A stretch of DNA of 64,000 nucleotides. It comes from Atopsyche davidsoni (taxonomy: Eukaryota; Arthropoda; Insecta; Trichoptera; Hydrobiosidae). Positions 59,950-64,000 of the stretch are shown in pieces. The first letter of the stretch is position 1; each line of letters starts with the position of its first letter. Both the position numbers and the translations under genes were made by a program. The notes beneath the pieces are model-generated. The model worked only from the letters and a program-made list of their open reading frames with translations. It was not told the origin of the DNA and ran no database searches. The stretch spans positions 13,635,501 through 13,699,500 of the forward strand of contig JAILWY010000010.1 of NCBI GenBank assembly GCA_022113835.1, in the 5' to 3' direction.

Positions 59950-62400
59950 TTTGATTTGATTTTTGAAGTAAAGTTTAGTGTTAGCTATAAGATAACAAGC
60001 GTAGCCTAATACAAATCATTTTTTTAATTTTTTTATATGGATTCGCAGTGTGAATAAAACAGATTTAAAGGATCCAGTGAGACACTTCGTTTTAATATTT
60101 TTGAGTAAAATTGAACTTCGTTTTAATTACATTTATCGTCCCGATTTTTGTCTTAATATTCAAAATTTAATTGTACGATAGTTTAACGTTACCAACAAAG
60201 CCTGCAGAAAAAAAAAAATGTTTATAATTTATTGAAGGTCATGCATCCTCAGGCCAGTCCATAAAACCAAATGACAATATTTTTAATATCGGGCAGCCAG
60301 AAAGTATTGATATTTTAAGTGAAATATCAAAAGAATATTTATTCATGGTCTTTTAATATTTTTCTTTTAGATAAAAAATAAAAGGAACCAAACAAATTTA
60401 TATTTTGCACTCGATGGCAGAATTTGCTATTCATTTTTTTCAACGCTAATTATATAGCACTCAAGTAATGGATCCAAGCAGATAAACAAATGAAAATAAA
60501 GCACGGCACAGGGTCAAGCCCAAGATTGTTATAAAATAAAATAAACATGTGTTTTAAAAATTTCAATAATCTTTTTATATTTTTGTATATGTACTTTGGA
60601 TAATGTGTGTATTACTAGAAAAAAAAAAACCTCGAATGTAGCTGGCCTAATGTCAAATACGGCATTTTGTAAAATCAATTTGTGAATTTGTAATTTGTGC
60701 ATTTTGAAAAATAATATAAACTTTTTGTTTTTTTTAGTTATGCGTGTTTGAAATAAGCGTTATAGAGATTGCTCAATTTTTTTACGATAAATGATTTATT
60801 TTTATCCTGTGTACATTTTTACGTTGAACTTGCGATGTAACACCAAACAATTTACTGGTGTTTCTTACTTCAATCATTCATAAATTAAGTCTACGTCATC
60901 AATCAAAAACCAAGAAATTTTACATTTTAAATTAAAATCTGCCTGCGTATGAAGATAACCATTATTAAAATAATTGGTTTGTAAATTGTTATATATTTTG
61001 GATTTTTTTTTTCATCTATTAACAAATTTGAGATTGCAATAAATCTTATTATTAATTAATAATCAGTAAATTTTGAATTATTTAAGTTTTATATCAAATA
61101 AAATTTCCTGTCGTTAAATTTCTAAACTCATTAACAATTTTCAATTACTTTCAGTGTCAAATATGTCGTTAACTATATATGAACGATAACTATTGCCATT
61201 ACGTAAGTATTCATTAAATTTAATGGATTTGGAATGTTCCTATGAATCCAGTCCCAGGTGTTCTTCCTCCAACTATCGATCCTATCATATTACTTCTCAT
61301 CATTTCTGTCTCTCTATTTCTAATTTTTTCATATTAAAAAATAATCTTCATTGCATCTTTTACCTTTGTCAAAAAGGTTATTGATCGTTAAAGAATTATA
61401 TTCATTTGTTTCATCGGTAGAATGCTTGATTTTCCAAAATATAATTTATTAAGCAATAAAAATAGATACTTAATTTGGTCAATCTCGTAAATCTCATCTT
61501 TTTGTATATTTGAATGTCTACTATTTTTCTTACCGTTGATTGTTCACTTTAATTGCCAAGATATTATAAAATTATCGTGATATGTGCTATAATCAATTGT
61601 AACTTTGTTTATTTACATTTGTGAATTTAAAATAATGTACACAAATATATAATCAAAGTTCTAGTCTAGAAATCACAGTCTTAGGCATATTCGGCCAATT
61701 TTACCTTAAGTTATAAATTGGAATGTTTTTCAACTTAATTTTTTTTGAAGAAAATCAAAATTTAATGGAGGAGTTTTAAGTTAAAACATAAAGTTAAATT
61801 CTAAATTAACACAAAATGAAAGCTTCAAGAAAAGAGTAAGTGACAGTATAAACCCCTTTTTCTGCTAAATGTCGTTTTATGTTTTAACTTAGTACACTAA
61901 GTAAACATTTTCTTTCCCGAAGTTTAGTAAAGTTATATAATTAATTCTGTCTAATTTTAGTTATTTTTTATTTTTAATTTGAATTTCTATAATTTGATGT
62001 ACATGATCACCAAAGCTCTTCACAGGACATTTAATATTTTTAAAAATTAAAACAAGCTTTAAGTTTATATATTGTACATGTAGAAGTAAAATTTCTTTTA
62101 AAATTTTTTACCAGCATTGAATTTGATATAATTTTATTTCACGTAACTACTTTTTCTTTCTAACTTTGAGAGTTATTCGAGGTGTATTGTTTTAAAATTC
62201 AATTCCATCTATACCTTTGTGTTGTCTCAAAAAGTTGGTAGTTACAATCACAAAGTTATAAGAATTGCGTCTCCTGTAGTAGCAGGCGTTTGGCTCCTAT
62301 CCCGTTTTCTTAATTATCAGCCTGAATGACTTTTATTTGGTCTCTAGAAACCCACATACAAGTTTGATTCAATTTTTTTTTTAAGTATAAACCATAGGAA
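59950..62400. other. AT-rich noncoding stretch
   Basis: No gene, repeat or RNA recognised. A plus frame at 61193-61384 has a GTAAGT word at 61204 within its first codons and serine-rich residues, with no other support. Confidence 0.55.
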
Positions 62401-62410
62401 AATATTTACC

Positions 62411-62481
62411 AAAGCACTCGCCGTCCTGATAAATTTGTGAAGAAATACAGAATCTCATCTAGCATCATCAATGTCCAATGG
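62411..62481 (-). other. weak exon-like segment
   Basis: The minus strand has AATTGTAAACAG before GCCATTGGACATTGATG and CTTTG|GTAAAT at the other end, bounding about 71 nt with one open frame (MMLDEILYFFTNLSGRRVL). A nearer acceptor, CACAAATTTATCAG, would leave only 16 nt. Splice signals are moderate and the context gives no partner. Confidence 0.12.
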
Positions 62482-62489
62482 CCTGTTTA

Positions 62490-64000
62490 CAATTATTTAG
62501 TGTTAATTTTCTAATAACAGCTTCTTAAAATACTTCAAAATTGTTAACATATGTATTTATTACCTTTTTAAAGAATTTAAATAAGTTTTTTGTAAAAAAT
62601 AATATTTATTTATAATTAATCACATTACGTCATCTTGAGACCATACTTTCTTGAGATTAGGAATTTGATACATTGAGTAAAGATGACTTCATATGAGTTG
62701 AGATAAGCAGTGCAGTGCTAACTTCTGATCTGTTAACTTCTAAATATAAGACGCCATTGTAATAATGATAACAAATTTAAAAAAAAATGCATACTAAAAA
62801 AAACAAGAAACAGTGCCGCGTTGTCATAAATATACATTTATAATACTTTGTTGTTATTACAAAAAATAAAACTCCGTTACTTATTTATTAATGTTTTTTA
62901 AATAATTAATTATATTTGAGTACTTTGGATATCTTTAATTAATCAGGAAGTAACCAATGCGGTTCCAAGAAAATCCCTGGGTTAATTTAATTTCCCAGTG
63001 ATTAGTGTGAACTTTGCTCTATTATGGATTGCATTCAATTTCTGACTTTGTTGAGGTTCGCTCAGGCTAGTTGCTTTAGTTAAATAACTTTTAATAAAAC
63101 ATCATCAGATGATTAACAAAAATAATTTAAAAATATGTTTTTTTTTCGGATAGTAAAAACTTTTATTGTGGATCGGAAATAATATCGGAAATTTGATGTG
63201 AGATAAAGTCTTAGTATTTTTTTTGCTATTGATGACAACTTTTAATTTATAGTTAGAATTCAAGCACGTTTTAAATTCAACAATGATTACATTTTTACTA
63301 CAGATTACTAGGTCCGAAAAATACATATGGTCAGGGTTGAAGGCTGTGCGGCCGTAAAAACGACTAAGATGGATCCGAATGGGTTGAAAGCTCTTTCTTA
63401 ATTCGCGACCTGATGGGTCGAAAACGTGGGTTTCCCTGGACGTGTTCTGCTGGTAAGGATATTGTCAAGAAGTCCAAAAAAAGGTTTTTTTTTTCATTCA
63501 GAACACCCCTACCTTTCTGTTTTTTTCGTGTTCACTAAATGTTTTGCCATCGTGGCTAAATTATTTACTTTGGAGTTTCTGGATCAGGACACACGACACT
63601 TTGCTACAAATTTTGACCTTATTTATATAATTTTAAAAATTCAAATCAGATTTTTTCACTACACTGTTGGATAATCTTATGAGTTTGGATAATCAAATCG
63701 ATCATGATCAGTATTAAGATCAGAAAACAATTTTTTTGAATAAAAATTTTGGCTTCTTTGTTATTGTAGTAATATGTTTTCAATGTAAAAAATTATCTAA
63801 AATACTCACAAGACTTTTATTTTGTAATATTTTTAATGAATGGTGTGAATAATTATAGCCACATACATCACGTTATAACCAAAAACAATAGAATTTGGGC
63901 GCTTTGACATTGAAAAATATATTTTGTATTTTTCGTCTACGTTTACTCTTATTTTTGTATAAATGATACGATTGTAAATAAAAGTATATCCGGCATTTAT
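62490..64000. other. AT-rich noncoding stretch to window end
   Basis: I see no supported gene. An 82-codon plus frame at 63426-63674 starts with TTG/GTG-type codons in mildly GC-elevated DNA and carries no motif. Confidence 0.5.

Noticed and set aside
1..64000. CRISPR array, operons, bacterial origin or phage content
   Set aside because: No regularly spaced identical repeats, no ribosome-binding-site-led long frames and no dense gene packing. Base composition and repeats are eukaryotic.

Overview
This window looks like noncoding DNA from an AT-rich animal genome, most likely an arthropod and plausibly an insect. Base composition is roughly 70 % A+T by eye. There are many (TA)n and (CA)n microsatellites, no prokaryote-like gene packing, and open frames short enough to be expected by chance. 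The recognisable relics are transposons of the kind common in insects: a Helitron rep/helicase pseudogene, 3' ends of non-LTR retrotransposons, and a tail resembling RTE elements. No complete protein-coding gene, rRNA, convincing tRNA or CRISPR array was found. The species cannot be named from this sequence.

Layout. 1-13 kb: AT-rich DNA with GC-elevated islands near 0.55, 3.4, 6.2, 7.6, 8.3 and 9.7 kb. The 7.6 kb island looks promoter-like. A 42-bp palindrome carrying a T-arm-like sequence lies at 11.0 kb. 13-23 kb: a LINE scrap at 13.3 kb, a very GC-rich island at 13.5 kb, a 56-bp near-perfect hairpin at 15.65 kb, a four-cysteine open frame at 15.9 kb and islands at 16.6, 17.5, 18.3, 18.9, 19.65, 20.35 and 22.2 kb. 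23-31 kb: islands at 23.2, 26.0 and 26.7 kb, a dispersed repeat shared by 12.3 and 26.9 kb, the Helitron relic at 28.5-29.8 kb, then a 44-bp tandem repeat and RTE-like tail at 30.4-30.7 kb. 31-48 kb: exon-like segments at 31.2, 32.0, 46.45, 47.94 and 48.25 kb, a second LINE end at 45.1 kb and islands at 33.6, 36.2, 41.8 and 43.6 kb. 48-64 kb: mostly AT-rich DNA with long TA tracts at 53.1 and 54.1 kb and islands at 49.7, 52.4, 54.5 and 58.8 kb.

Reading as a whole: islands of about 100-300 bp that keep near-normal GC, contain homeodomain-like, SOX-like and YY1/Pho-like words, and are separated by kilobases of degenerate AT-rich DNA suggest a large intron or gene desert with regulatory elements. 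This is an inference, since no cross-species comparison could be made. The best evidence for transcription units is a set of minus-strand segments with good splice signals between 31 and 48 kb. They could be exons of a long noncoding RNA or of a sparse protein gene whose other exons are unrecognised or outside the window. None has a protein family I can name.
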